DNA of 64,000 nt from Haloplanus salinarum (GCF_024498175.1 NZ_CP101823.1:1860001-1924000); one strand, 5' to 3'; shown: positions 52,834 to 62,268, numbered from the stretch's first letter. The notes: a model not told the origin generated them from the letters alone. Numbers and translations are program-made.

Positions 52834-53348
52834 CGCCGGGGCGCCGTCGCCTCGGGACGAGCCTCTATGCCGGCGTCCTCTTTACCGTCCTCGGCGCCGT
52901 CGCGTGGGCCAGCGGGCGGCCGTTCGTCTTCCCGAGTCTCGGCCCCTCGGCGTTCGTCCTCGCCTTCGAGCGCCGGGGGGACCGGACGGCCACCTACCGG
53001 GTCGTCGGGAGTCATCTGATCGGCGGCGTCGCCGGGTTGCTGGCGTACACCCTGTTCGGCGCGGGCGTCACGCTTACGTCGACGCCGCCGGCCCTCTCGA
53101 CGGCGGGACTCCGCCTCGTCGGCAGCGGCGTCTGCTCCATCGTCCTGACCTCGTGGGGCATGATCGCCACGGATACGAACCACGCCCCCGCGTGTGCGAC
53201 GACGCTCATCGTCTCGCTCGGTCTGCTGTCGACCCCGCGGCAGGTCGCCATCATCGTCACGAGCGTCGTCGTCCTGGTCGAGGTTCACGGCGTCGTCGTC
53301 GGAGGGTTCCGGCGACTGGTCGGGGCGTCCCCGGTCGGCGGGGTCTGA
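52830..53348 (+). CDS. HPP-family membrane protein
   Basis: 172 residues from a GTG overlapping the previous stop. Four or five hydrophobic segments, and the HPP-type segment FVFPSLGPSAFVLAFE (about 30-45), followed by SWGMIATDTNHAPACATTLIVSLGLL. HPP proteins are integral membrane proteins; some plastid members transport nitrite. The role here is unknown. Coupled to the phosphatase gene. Confidence 0.85.
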   Translation: MTPGRRRLGTSLYAGVLFTVLGAVAWASGRPFVFPSLGPSAFVLAFERRGDRTATYRVVGSHLIGGVAGLLAYTLFGAGVTLTSTPPALSTAGLRLVGSGVCSIVLTSWGMIATDTNHAPACATTLIVSLGLLSTPRQVAIIVTSVVVLVEVHGVVVGGFRRLVGASPVGGV

Positions 53349-53637
53349 TCACTCCCCGGCGTCGACGCTCTCGGCGACCCACGCCGCGAACGGATCGTGG
53401 CCGTCGGCGACGCCGATGCGCTCGATACGGGGGACGTCGTGGGGATGCCACTCGGCGACGCGCGCTTCGAGGTCGGCGTACCGGTCGTCGGTCGTCTTCG
53501 CCAGCAGTATCGTCTCGTCGTCCGCTTCCACCGACCCTTCCCACCGGTAGACCGAGGAACAGGGGACGAGGTTGACGCAGCCGTCGCGCCAGCGTCCGTG
53601 CCGCCTCGGGGGGAGCGGTGACGCACGCCGTGGGCAT
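53349..53637 (-). pseudogene. cutA: cutA with internal deletion and frameshift
   Basis: The N-terminal frame starts with MPTACVTAPPEAARTLARRL, as in CutA, and continues in a non-CutA frame. The CutA body resumes in another frame with CVNLVPCSSVYRWEG and WHPHDVPRIERI, running to the stop at 53349. About seven codons that link the two halves in normal CutA (the VEERLAA region) are missing, and the net loss shifts the frame, near 53577-53583. No start codon lies in the second frame before the body, so a full protein cannot be made. CutA is a small trimeric protein linked to metal tolerance. Confidence 0.75.
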
Positions 53638-53661
53638 CCTCGTACTGTTTATTGTACGTCG

Positions 53662-53699
53662 TTACCGGTGGTTCGCCAAGTCAGGCGAACCACCGGTAA
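53662..53699. repeat. perfect 16-bp inverted repeat with six-base loop
   Basis: TTACCGGTGGTTCGCC / GGCGAACCACCGGTAA with loop AAGTCA, between the HEWD gene and the broken cutA (both minus strand). It could be a terminator-like hairpin, an operator, or a tiny mobile palindrome. Perfect pairing over 16 bases is unlikely by chance. Confidence 0.85.
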
Positions 53700-53718
53700 A
53701 CGGTTACAACAATCCGTA

Positions 53719-53925
53719 TCAGGCGTCCGCGGGGTCCCGCTCCGTCTCGATGGGGACGAACGTGCCGTTGATGTCCCACTCGTGGATGCAGTACACCTCG
53801 CCGACGAGCCGCTTACCGTCGTCGTCGACGTCGATGCGCCACGTGCTCGTCGCGTCGTTCCAGACCTCCCGCCGGCCGCAGTCCTCGCACTGGCGGGCGG
53901 TCGGTTTCCTGATTGTCACGCCCAT
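53719..53925 (-). CDS. HEWD-family small zinc-binding-type protein
   Basis: 68 residues. It contains the HEWD motif (IHEWD, about 47-51) and CEDCGRREVW (C13, C16) plus CIH later, which could make a small metal site. This family is haloarchaeal and uncharacterised. The gene lies on the minus strand between the methyltransferase (divergent) and the palindrome. Confidence 0.85.
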   Translation of the reverse strand: MGVTIRKPTARQCEDCGRREVWNDATSTWRIDVDDDGKRLVGEVYCIHEWDINGTFVPIETERDPADA

Positions 53926-54002
53926 GGCGGGAGTAGCGGTCGACGGGGATTTAACGGTACCGTCGGCGCACGGAATTTACGTCGTGCCGACCAATGGTCC
54001 CC

Positions 54003-54560
54003 ATGGGCTTTCATACGTTCGACAGCGACCGGGCCGACGCCCTCGAAGACGCCGCGACTAGGTACCGATACTGCTCGCGCGAGGAACTCCACGCGCTCGT
54101 CGGCCCGCATTCCGACATGGTGCTCGCCGACATCGGCAGCGGGACCGGCTTCTACACCGACGACCTGGCGCCACACGTCGGGAGGGCTTACGCCGTCGAC
54201 GTCCAGTCGACCATGCACGACCGCTACCGCGAGAAAGGGGTCCCCGAGAGCGTCGAGTTACTCGAGGCTGACGCCACCGACCTGCCCCTCGCCGACGACG
54301 AACTCGACGCCGTCGTCTCGACGATGACCTTCCACGAGTTCGCCGCCCCCGAATCGATGGCGGAGGTGGCCCGCGTCCTCCGACCGGGCGGGCACCTCGT
54401 CACCGTCGACTGGGCCCGGAACGGCGCGGGCGAGGCGGGCCCGCCGCGGGACGAAACCTACGCCCTCGGCGACGCCGTCTCCCTCCAGACCGACGCCGGC
54501 TTCGCCGTCGAACGCGCGACGACGCGGCCCGAGACGTTCGTCTGTGTCGCCCGCCTCTAA
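54003..54560 (+). CDS. class I SAM-dependent methyltransferase
   Basis: 185 residues from the second of two close ATGs (the first, at 53994, adds three residues). The SAM motif VLADIGSGTGFYTDDL (about 39-54), AVDVQSTM as motif II and the loop VLRPGGHLVTVDW are typical of the Methyltransf_11 fold. Substrate unknown. Its end converges on the DUF368 gene with a four-base overlap. Confidence 0.9.
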   Translation: MGFHTFDSDRADALEDAATRYRYCSREELHALVGPHSDMVLADIGSGTGFYTDDLAPHVGRAYAVDVQSTMHDRYREKGVPESVELLEADATDLPLADDELDAVVSTMTFHEFAAPESMAEVARVLRPGGHLVTVDWARNGAGEAGPPRDETYALGDAVSLQTDAGFAVERATTRPETFVCVARL

Positions 54561-55501
54561 ACCACGATACCCTCGGTGTACCGTTCGAGGGCGACCACGA
54601 GGGCGGCGCCGACGACGCCGGCGAGCGCGAAGACGAGGAGCGCTCCGGTCGTCCAGCCGCCGGGCGCGAGCGCCTTGCCCGCCTGCACGACCGGGGCGCG
54701 CAGGCCGCCGACGACGAGGCTCACGAGGAAGGCGAGCGTCGCGTAGCGGTAGGTGGCGAGCGCCCAGCGGACGGCGTGGGCTACGGATAGCAGGCCGACG
54801 ACGGCGCCGATACCGAAGGCGACGACGGTCGTACCGGGGGCGATCACCGCCGCGACGCTCCCTCCGACGAGTAGGCCGAGGAGGCCGTCGACGAAGGCCG
54901 TCAACCGCCCGACGAGGAACTCGTACTGCCCCAGGATGACGAGGATGAGCGACCCCGAGATGCCGGGCAACACCATCGCGCTGATGGCGACGGCACCCAC
55001 GGTGACGGTCACCAGTGGCGTGGAGGGGAGCGCCGTACCGGCGCTCCCAGCCGAGATGAAGGCCACGAGGAACCCGGCGAGGGCGGCGGCGACCCGTCCA
55101 GGGGTGTCGAGGGCGACTTCGGTGCCGAGGACGACCGCCGAGGCGGCGATCAGTCCGAAGAAGAAGCCGAACGTGAGGACGGGTTCGGAGTCGAGCGCGA
55201 CGTGGAGCACGCGCGTCACCACGAGGATGGCGGTGGCGATGCCGCCGCCGAGCGCGGCGAGAAAGCGACCGTCGACGGCACGGAAGGCGGCGCGGGCGTC
55301 CGCGCGCCGCCCCGGCACCGGGGCGGCGAGGACGGACAGTACGCGCGCCGGCGTGACGGCGGTGATGGCGGCGATGAGGCGCTCGTAGATGCCCGTGATG
55401 AGCGCGATGGTGCCACCCGAGACGCCCGGCACGGCGTCGGCCGCGCCCATGCAGATCCCCTTGAGGTAGACGACGACCAGCGAGGGGAGGCGACGGTCCA
55501 T
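54557..55501 (-). CDS. DUF368 polyprenyl-phosphate transporter (PopT-like)
   Basis: 314 residues with about eight to ten hydrophobic segments. The family signature KGICMGAADAVPGVSGGTIAL (about 14-34) and a second glycine-rich repeat MVLPGISGSLILVILGQYE (about 175-195) are present. Bacterial DUF368 proteins are reported to move undecaprenyl phosphate back across the membrane. In archaea the carrier would be dolichol phosphate released by AglB. Its gene starts six bases after the aglB stop, so it is in the same transcript. Confidence 0.9.
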   Translation of the reverse strand: MDRRLPSLVVVYLKGICMGAADAVPGVSGGTIALITGIYERLIAAITAVTPARVLSVLAAPVPGRRADARAAFRAVDGRFLAALGGGIATAILVVTRVLHVALDSEPVLTFGFFFGLIAASAVVLGTEVALDTPGRVAAALAGFLVAFISAGSAGTALPSTPLVTVTVGAVAISAMVLPGISGSLILVILGQYEFLVGRLTAFVDGLLGLLVGGSVAAVIAPGTTVVAFGIGAVVGLLSVAHAVRWALATYRYATLAFLVSLVVGGLRAPVVQAGKALAPGGWTTGALLVFALAGVVGAALVVALERYTEGIVV

Positions 55502-55507
55502 CGCCCG

Positions 55508-58500
55508 TCAGGCCCGAACGTCGGCGGTGGGTGCGTGGAGCCGCGACTGGGCGGCGGGCGACGCGTCGTCGGTGCCCCCGCCGTCGTCCGGGCTCTCGGC
55601 CCCGTCGGTCGAGCCGTCGACCGAGCCGGCTGGGTCCAGGGATTCGGACTCGTTACCGCCGCCGAGCGAGAGGTTCTGGAACGGGTTGTTCTCCTCGAGG
55701 GTCACCTCGCGCTCGCCCTCGATATCGCCGTTGACGCGACCTTCCTCGATCTGAACCTGCGAGCGGAACTGGACGAACGATTCGTTGCGCGTGGCCAGCC
55801 CCGTCTCGATGGTGTACGGGCCGGTCGCTCGGACGCTCACGTTCGTGTAGCCGTTCGAGGGGCCGTACTCGTCGTAGCCCGTCGTGGCGTAGGGGAGCGT
55901 CATCCGGAGTTCGCCCTCGTCGTTCGTCCGGGTCTCCTGGGTGTAGGTGAACGTCTCGTTGGTCGTCGGCACCCGCATCGGCACCGTCGCGCGGACCGAC
56001 GTGTTCGGGGGCAGGCCGTCGCTGGTGACCGTCGCCCCGGGTACCTTCTCGAAGGACTTCACCCACGAGGGCTCGTAGACCGTCTGCGACGACGGCGGCA
56101 CGCCCGTCACGGCGAAGGTTCTCCGCGTTGCCCGTTGGTACTGCGAGGCGCTGGTGGCGTTCGACTCGCTCACCTTCACCAGCCGGTAATGTTCCAGCGC
56201 GGGCACCCGCTCGGTCGGGTAGTGGCCCACGCCGCCGATCTGTGACGTGCTGTCGTTGGCGACGTAGGACTCCGCGGCCGACATGTTGGGGAACTGGCGG
56301 AGCACGCGTTGCTCCTCCCCCTGTGGCCCGGCGCGGATGGAGATAGTCTCGCCGCTCTGGGTCTGGGCGCGGCGCTCTTCCCAGTCGACGACGATCGGTT
56401 GGGGCTCCATGGCGCTCCCGTGGTAGGCGTAGAGCCGAACCATCTGGCTCTCGTAATACCGCTGGTTGCGCAGGTAGAAGAGCCCGCGGAGGTTGCTCGC
56501 GTACACCGGGCCGTAGAAGTCGCTCTGGGAGACGTTCCCGGCGTCGTAGAAGACGATCGGGGCGCCGAACTTCGACTGCGGGTTGACCATCTGCCAGTCG
56601 ACCATCACGTACCGGGTGCCCGCGGCCTCCGTGTCACGCTCGCCCAGGGCGTCCTGGGCGGCCGTCTCGTTGGGGGCGAGCAGGAAGTTCGCGGCGTCGT
56701 TGGACCCCTGCTGGAACGGGTTGGCGTTCGGGATCCGTTCGCCACGGACGGTGATCCAGTGGCCGTAGTCCCACCACGACTGGACGCCGTAGGCCCCGGC
56801 CGGGTAGTCGTAGTCGCTCGTCAGCGAGTACGTCCCGTAGTAGTCCATCTCGTTGTCCGCACCGCCGAAGGTGCCGGGTGCCGGGGTGTTCGACTCCATC
56901 CAGTCGAGCGACCCCTCCCACTCGGTGATCGCACCGGGCCCCGTACTCTGGGCCGACTCCCATGCCGTGCTGCTCTGATCGACGTCGGGGTTCCCCGTGT
57001 TGCGGACGTTCATCGGCACGAGCAACACCGGGGTGACGATCAGCATCGCCGCCGCGAGCACCGCGAGCACCTGGTAGCCCTCCAAGTCACGGAGCGCGTC
57101 GAACGACGACACGTCAAGGTCGAGATACGCGAGGATCTGCCCGATCAGGTAGGCGTTGGCGATGGCGACGATGGGGGCGAGGTAGTAGTGGAACCGGACC
57201 TGCGTGAACGCCGCGCCCGTGATGAAGGCGGCCCACACGACGAAGAAGAGCTGCTCGGCGTCGTAGTTCGACTGGAGGACGGCCCCGAACAGCATCAGCG
57301 CCACCAGCGCGACGCCGATCAGTTCCGAGACGACGCCGAGCGCGTCGCCGAGCGCCCGGAACGGTCCGGGGACGAGGAAGATGAGGCCGATCAGCGCGAG
57401 CGATCCGGCGGCGTAGGCGACGCGTTCGGTCTCGCCGTCACGCACCAGCGGCTTGGCGACGAGCCAGATGACCGCCGCCACACCGGTGAAGAGGGCGAAG
57501 CCGTAGTCGGCCATGATCCGCCCCGTGGCGTCCATGGCGTTCTGCTGGAGGATGTCCGGCGAGAGGTAGGGTTGGGCCTCGGAGATGGTCCGGAGACCCG
57601 CGTTGGCGCTGAAGCCGACGAACCTGAGGAGGTTCGTGGTGAGGGTGTCGAACAGCGACGGGAGGGCGACGGAAACGACGCCGGCGGCGACGCCGATCAA
57701 CGCGACGACCGCGACCGGGTAGAGCGACCGGTCGAGGTCGTTTCGGTCGAACAGCCGCGCGAGGCCGGCCATGAACGCGGCGCCGGCGCCGACGCCGAGC
57801 GCGACGACCGGCTGGAGCAAGCCGAAGTTGGTCGGGCTGAACGACCCCTCCTCGAACTGGAGGAGCATCAGGAGGGCGGCGACGACCATCGAGACGACGC
57901 CGACGAACGCGACGGGTTCGGGCGAGCCGCCGGTGACGTAGTCGCTGGTGAGCTGGTAGGCCAGATAGACGCCGAAGACCCCGACGATCAGGACGCCCGG
58001 CGGCCACACCCACATGTAGAGTGCAACGGCGACGCCCGCGAGGGCGCTCCAAGCGAGTGGCTGACGGAGGGCCTCCAGGTCGCGGTCGAGGACCAGTTCC
58101 CAGACGGGCTTCTCGCGGGTGGCGACCGCCAGCGCGATCATCAGGGCCAGTACGGCGATCGTCTGGAAGAGCGGCTCAGCGATGTTGTGGTCGGCGAAGC
58201 CGACGAGGCCACGCTGGAGGAACTGTCCGGGGAGGAGCAGGAGGACGACGGCGCCGAAGAGGCCGGCCAGACGGCCGGCCATTCGCTTGCCGACGGCGTA
58301 GACGGGGAGGGCGACCAGCGCGCCGAAGACCGCCGGCGCGACGAGCAGCGTCTTCGCGATCAGGTCGCTCGACGGGCTGCCGAGCCCGACGACCAGCGCC
58401 GCCGTGGCGATAAGCTGGTCGTAGAGCGTCCCGAACTGCGCGGCGTTCGTCCCGTACGGGAAGTTGGTCCACGGGTCGTACGGCATCGTGAACGGCCAGT

Positions 58501-58705
58501 GGCGCACGATGTACTCGACCTGGCGGAGGTGATACCAGGCGTCGTTTCCTGAGAAGTACACCCGTCCGTCCCGGACGAAGGAGCTGTACGATTGGAGGCG
58601 GATGGCGAGCATCGTCGCCACGACGAGGACGAGCGCGGGGACGTGGTACCACTCGAAAAAGAGGTCTACGACCGACGAGGACCCCTGTCTCTGATCGTCG
58701 CTCAT
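55508..58705 (-). CDS. aglB: oligosaccharyltransferase AglB
   Basis: 1065 residues. The N-terminal half has about a dozen membrane segments with the metal-site motif GNDAWYHLRQ (about 53-62), and the catalytic signature is WWDYG (about 643-647). The C-terminal soluble domain ends with a disordered Ser/Gly/Asp tail. It transfers the lipid-linked glycan to Asn in N-x-S/T of surface proteins. The gene is the first of a two-gene unit with the DUF368 transporter and is divergent from aglG. Confidence 0.96.
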   Translation of the reverse strand: MSDDQRQGSSSVVDLFFEWYHVPALVLVVATMLAIRLQSYSSFVRDGRVYFSGNDAWYHLRQVEYIVRHWPFTMPYDPWTNFPYGTNAAQFGTLYDQLIATAALVVGLGSPSSDLIAKTLLVAPAVFGALVALPVYAVGKRMAGRLAGLFGAVVLLLLPGQFLQRGLVGFADHNIAEPLFQTIAVLALMIALAVATREKPVWELVLDRDLEALRQPLAWSALAGVAVALYMWVWPPGVLIVGVFGVYLAYQLTSDYVTGGSPEPVAFVGVVSMVVAALLMLLQFEEGSFSPTNFGLLQPVVALGVGAGAAFMAGLARLFDRNDLDRSLYPVAVVALIGVAAGVVSVALPSLFDTLTTNLLRFVGFSANAGLRTISEAQPYLSPDILQQNAMDATGRIMADYGFALFTGVAAVIWLVAKPLVRDGETERVAYAAGSLALIGLIFLVPGPFRALGDALGVVSELIGVALVALMLFGAVLQSNYDAEQLFFVVWAAFITGAAFTQVRFHYYLAPIVAIANAYLIGQILAYLDLDVSSFDALRDLEGYQVLAVLAAAMLIVTPVLLVPMNVRNTGNPDVDQSSTAWESAQSTGPGAITEWEGSLDWMESNTPAPGTFGGADNEMDYYGTYSLTSDYDYPAGAYGVQSWWDYGHWITVRGERIPNANPFQQGSNDAANFLLAPNETAAQDALGERDTEAAGTRYVMVDWQMVNPQSKFGAPIVFYDAGNVSQSDFYGPVYASNLRGLFYLRNQRYYESQMVRLYAYHGSAMEPQPIVVDWEERRAQTQSGETISIRAGPQGEEQRVLRQFPNMSAAESYVANDSTSQIGGVGHYPTERVPALEHYRLVKVSESNATSASQYQRATRRTFAVTGVPPSSQTVYEPSWVKSFEKVPGATVTSDGLPPNTSVRATVPMRVPTTNETFTYTQETRTNDEGELRMTLPYATTGYDEYGPSNGYTNVSVRATGPYTIETGLATRNESFVQFRSQVQIEEGRVNGDIEGEREVTLEENNPFQNLSLGGGNESESLDPAGSVDGSTDGAESPDDGGGTDDASPAAQSRLHAPTADVRA

Positions 58706-58850
58706 TGGCCGAACGGACTGGGATTACGGGCATAAACCTTGTTATCTATCGGTGGCCGGAACGGCTTTCGGCGCCGAATAGCCCTCCCGATCGAGCGTCA
58801 CGAAGCACCAACGAAAACGCTTATTCGCACTTCGGCGGAACGTCCGGGCG

Positions 58851-59798
58851 ATGCAGGTGTCGGTCGTCGTCTGTACGTACGCGATGGAGCGGTACGACGC
58901 GTTCAGCGAGGCCGTCGAGAGCGTCCTCGCTCAGACGCACGAGCCGCTCGAGGTCGTCCTCGTCGTCGACGGCAACGAGGCCGTCTTCGACCGCGTCCGC
59001 GAGGACTTCTGTGGGATCGAGAACGTCGTCTGTCACTGCAACGACGAGAACCGCGGCATCTCCTACTCCCGGACGAAAGGCGCGGAGCTCGCTTCGGGCG
59101 AGGTGGTGGCGATGATCGACGACGACGCCGTCGCCCGCGAGGACTGGGTCGAGAACCTCGTCGCCGTGTACGAGGACACCGACGCCGTCGCCGTCGGCGG
59201 CGACGTACGCCCCGACTGGCAGACCGAGAAACCCGACTTCTTCCCCGCCGAATTCTACTGGCTCGTCGGCTGCGTCGAACCCGGCTTCGCCGCGGACGGC
59301 GAGGAGATCCGCAACGGCTACGGCTCGAACATCTCCTTCCGCCGGGACGTCTTCCTGGAGGCCGGCGGCTACGACACCCACACCGGGCGCCGGGGCGACA
59401 AACACATCCAGGCCCACGAGGCGCCCGTCTGTATTCGGATCCGGGAGCTGACCGGACGGGGCGTGATCTACACCGAGGACGCCGTGGTGGATCACAAGCT
59501 GTTCGACTACCGCGGCGACTTCGGGTGGCTCGTCCGCCGGTCGTTCTGGCAGGGGTACTCGAAGCGCGTGATGGACCTGCTGTACCCCGACGAGGCCGGC
59601 GACGAGACCGACTACCTCCGCTTCCTGCTTCTGGATCGGGTGCCGCGGCGGGCGAAAGGCGTCGTGACGAAACCGTCGGTGGCAGCGGTGTTGCAGATCC
59701 TGGCGATCGTCGTGTTCACGGGCGCCGTGGGACTGGGCTACCTCTACGCGCTCCTGACGCCCGGGCTGTTGGAGAAAGTGGAGACGGTCGAGGAGTAG
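58851..59798 (+). CDS. aglG: AglG-type glycosyltransferase (GT2)
   Basis: 315 residues. GT-A start VSVVVCTYAMERYDAFSEAV, metal-site MIDDDAVA (about 92-99), a later SFRRDVFLEAGGYD, and C-terminal hydrophobic segments (about 282-304). It matches the haloarchaeal AglG family, which adds glucuronic acid to a dolichol-linked sugar. UDP-GlcA could come from the dehydrogenase at 48.1-50.8 kb. A CTTATTCG box about 30 bases before the ATG is a promoter candidate. Confidence 0.85.
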   Translation: MQVSVVVCTYAMERYDAFSEAVESVLAQTHEPLEVVLVVDGNEAVFDRVREDFCGIENVVCHCNDENRGISYSRTKGAELASGEVVAMIDDDAVAREDWVENLVAVYEDTDAVAVGGDVRPDWQTEKPDFFPAEFYWLVGCVEPGFAADGEEIRNGYGSNISFRRDVFLEAGGYDTHTGRRGDKHIQAHEAPVCIRIRELTGRGVIYTEDAVVDHKLFDYRGDFGWLVRRSFWQGYSKRVMDLLYPDEAGDETDYLRFLLLDRVPRRAKGVVTKPSVAAVLQILAIVVFTGAVGLGYLYALLTPGLLEKVETVEE

Positions 59799-59859
59799 GT
59801 CGTACCGTCGTCAGCCATATACTCGACGAGCAGGCCCGTGTTCGTATTTCGTCCCCGCT

Positions 59860-60018
59860 TCACGATGCGTCGTCTCGATCGACGTACATCCCGCAGTATC
59901 GATCGACGATTCGTTCGAGACGCCTGTCGTTCCGGTCACGGGCCACTTCGATGGCTTCGCGTGTCTTCGTCACCGTCTCCTCGCTCCACGCGCTCCGGAA
60001 GTTTGCGAGGTCGCTCAC
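59860..60018 (-). CDS. possible 52-residue protein (GT-linked fragment)
   Basis: From a GTG, a 52-residue helical reading (EETVTKTREAIEVARDRNDRRL, then RYCGMYVDRDDAS) that starts 42 bases after the stop of the next upstream glycosyltransferase gene. It may be a real small protein or the decayed C-terminus of a larger one. Codon use looks coding, but there is no motif. The stretch 59799-60059 has nothing else. Confidence 0.35.
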   Translation of the reverse strand: MSDLANFRSAWSEETVTKTREAIEVARDRNDRRLERIVDRYCGMYVDRDDAS

Positions 60019-60059
60019 GCGAGCAAATACACTCCGCCCCGACAAAGCCGTACCGTTTG

Positions 60060-60962
60060 CTACAGCGACGGCGGCCCGTCCACGTCCGCCCCGGTGTCGG
60101 ACGGCGACGCCAGTTCCCGGGCGTAGCCGCTCGCCCGCGCCGCCGTCATCGCCGTCGAGAGCGCGCCGAAGGCGAGGCGGTCGTCGAGCGGGAGGTCGAC
60201 GGGTTCGGTGTCGAGGGGCTCGTGTCGCGGCGGGATCGGCGGCTCGCCGTAGCGGTCGGGGTAGTAGCGCTGGAGCTGGCAGTGACCCCGCCCGACGCGG
60301 ACGTTCTTGCCGTAGAGCGACCGGAACGAGGACCGGACCGGGTGGTGGACGACGGCGTCGGCGCAGTACCCCATGTCGTAGCCCGCGGCGTCGACGCGGT
60401 TGCCGAACTCCATGTCGCCGCCGGATATCAGCCGTGGATCGAACAGGCCCACGTCCGCGAACACCGCGCGGCGGACGAACAGGGCACAGGTCGGCGCGTA
60501 GCGGTGGCGGGCGAGATACTGTTCGACCGGGAAGCCGGTGTGGGCGTTGTAGCGGGCGGTGCGGGTGCGTTCGCCGTCGGGGACGGTGAGGTCGACGCGA
60601 CAGCCCAGATAGTCGAGGTCGTTCTCGTGGAGGTGGGTGAGCGCGCGGTCGAAGTAGTCGTCCGAGACGGTCATGTCGGCGTCGAGGAAGGCGATCACGT
60701 CGGCGTCGGTGTTCCTGATTCCCGTGTTGCGGGCGGCGTAGGAGGACTGAATTTCGTTTTCCGAAATGTAACATGCTGTGTTGATTCCGGAAGTGTGGCA
60801 GCGGATCGTGGCAGCCGTCTCGTCGGTAGATCCATTATCGACGACGGTGAGGGCCCACTGATCGTTCAGTTGACACTGGGAGAGAGAGTCGATCGTTCTG
60901 GCGACACCGGCGGGGTCATTGTACACCGGGACGATGATTGTCGTATCGGTTGTCGATATCAC
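60060..60962 (-). CDS. family 2 glycosyltransferase
   Basis: 300 residues from a GTG eight bases after the upstream gene's stop; a longer start inside that gene is possible. It reads VISTTDTTIIVPVYNDPAGVARTIDSL at the GT-A start, AFLDADMTVSDDYFDRAL with the DxD metal site (about 91-95), and GDMEFGNRVDAAGY later. The long tail after about residue 230 has no motif. It lies downstream of the GT61 gene on the minus strand and belongs to the surface-glycan block. Confidence 0.85.
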   Translation of the reverse strand: MISTTDTTIIVPVYNDPAGVARTIDSLSQCQLNDQWALTVVDNGSTDETAATIRCHTSGINTACYISENEIQSSYAARNTGIRNTDADVIAFLDADMTVSDDYFDRALTHLHENDLDYLGCRVDLTVPDGERTRTARYNAHTGFPVEQYLARHRYAPTCALFVRRAVFADVGLFDPRLISGGDMEFGNRVDAAGYDMGYCADAVVHHPVRSSFRSLYGKNVRVGRGHCQLQRYYPDRYGEPPIPPRHEPLDTEPVDLPLDDRLAFGALSTAMTAARASGYARELASPSDTGADVDGPPSL

Positions 60963-60969
60963 GACTCTG

Positions 60970-62163
60970 CTAACAATTATTTTCGAGGGCGTCCTGAAGA
61001 ATCTCTTCAAGTTGATCCACATCAACTCGAATATCAAGTCCGTCCTGTTCGCATTGGAGGTACCGATAATCGTGGCCTAGGTTTTCTGCGAGTCGATCGA
61101 ACGTTGTCATCGTCTTGTCCCCAAACAGTTCGATTACTATCAGATCGGTTCCGTAGAGAATGTTCGTCAATCCAGCGCCGTGGGGGCCCAAGACGAGCTC
61201 GGCGTCGCTGAACAACTCAACCTGTTCTTTCACACTAAGCTCTCCTAAGACGTACGTATCGATGTCATGATAATCAAGGACTCGCTGTACGGCATCACGG
61301 TTCGCAATACGCCGGACAGTCGCATCCCCGCGAGAGACGAAAATGCGCTCGCCATGGTCGTCGTTAGATTCGACATTAGCCCTCATTCGGTCACGAATCC
61401 AGAAACACTCCCTCGGTATCGGATCGGGGAACGTCGGAACGACCAGTGTCTCGACTTCTATTATACCACTCCCGAGTCCTGCTATCTCTCCCGAGTAAGC
61501 TAGTAGTTGGAGGGATTCGTCCATCCATGAGGGGCGTTCCTTCGGAACGAGCAAGGTGGGGTACGTCCCGGTTTCGTCGCCGTATTTTTCGAGTAGTCGA
61601 GCCCGCAGAAGACACTCAACCGTCCAGTGGTAGTAATTATTCCACGGAGACACAGCAAGCGTTGCCGTTCCGATCCTTTGATCAGGAGTGACTTCGTCTC
61701 GGAGGGCGTTGAGTGTTGGTCGAATCCCATTAGCCGTCATCGACTGGGCTATCGAAACCCCGGTTCGTCTTGGAACAAGAGGAGGCGTTCCAACGGTATC
61801 CGCTATCACGGTCCCTTGGTCGGTGAGTCCTGGGCCAATCGGTCCAAGCAATGTTGCATTCGAAAACTCACAGACGAATCTATCGCCGGAGGTGTACTCC
61901 TTTGGATGGTCCACTCCTCGAAATCCGGCCGAACCCTTGAATCGTATCGCCTCACGGGATTCATCGAAGATGAAACAATGTTCTTGCTCGTAGATTTCGT
62001 CTCGAGTGAGTACGCCAACCTTCTGTTCGAGGAACTGTTTGTACACGATTCGGTAGAGGAATAGATCCTGAATCAGAACGTCACGGCCCTCACTGAGGAA
62101 TGCTCCCACACCGTCTTTTCGGAGTTTTCGGAGTGATCGAGCGGGGAGTTTGTTGAGATCCAT
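60970..62163 (-). CDS. GT61 (DUF563)-type glycosyltransferase
   Basis: 397 residues from the ATG giving MDLNKLPARSLRKL. The DUF563 motif region WNNYYHWTVECLLRARLLEKYG (about 178-199) and LVLGPHGAGLTNILYG (about 320-335) are both present. GT61 enzymes add pentoses or hexoses to glycans, often for surface polysaccharides. GC content is visibly lower than to the left of about 60.8 kb. Co-oriented with the GT2 gene that follows. Confidence 0.85.
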   Translation of the reverse strand: MDLNKLPARSLRKLRKDGVGAFLSEGRDVLIQDLFLYRIVYKQFLEQKVGVLTRDEIYEQEHCFIFDESREAIRFKGSAGFRGVDHPKEYTSGDRFVCEFSNATLLGPIGPGLTDQGTVIADTVGTPPLVPRRTGVSIAQSMTANGIRPTLNALRDEVTPDQRIGTATLAVSPWNNYYHWTVECLLRARLLEKYGDETGTYPTLLVPKERPSWMDESLQLLAYSGEIAGLGSGIIEVETLVVPTFPDPIPRECFWIRDRMRANVESNDDHGERIFVSRGDATVRRIANRDAVQRVLDYHDIDTYVLGELSVKEQVELFSDAELVLGPHGAGLTNILYGTDLIVIELFGDKTMTTFDRLAENLGHDYRYLQCEQDGLDIRVDVDQLEEILQDALENNC

Positions 62164-62268
62164 ATCGAGTAGACAAAATAATAGAGAGGTTTTAATTGCA
62201 CTGGATGTCAAGCAGATCTGTTTCAGGTCGTCCTAAATTTCAAAATATACTGTTTGGTGGTCCACGAT

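Noticed and set aside
59860-60774. 304-codon ORF overlapping the GT2 gene in another frame
   Set aside because: The bulk is an Arg-rich shadow of the GT2 gene; only the last 52 codons were kept, at low confidence, as a separate possible small gene.
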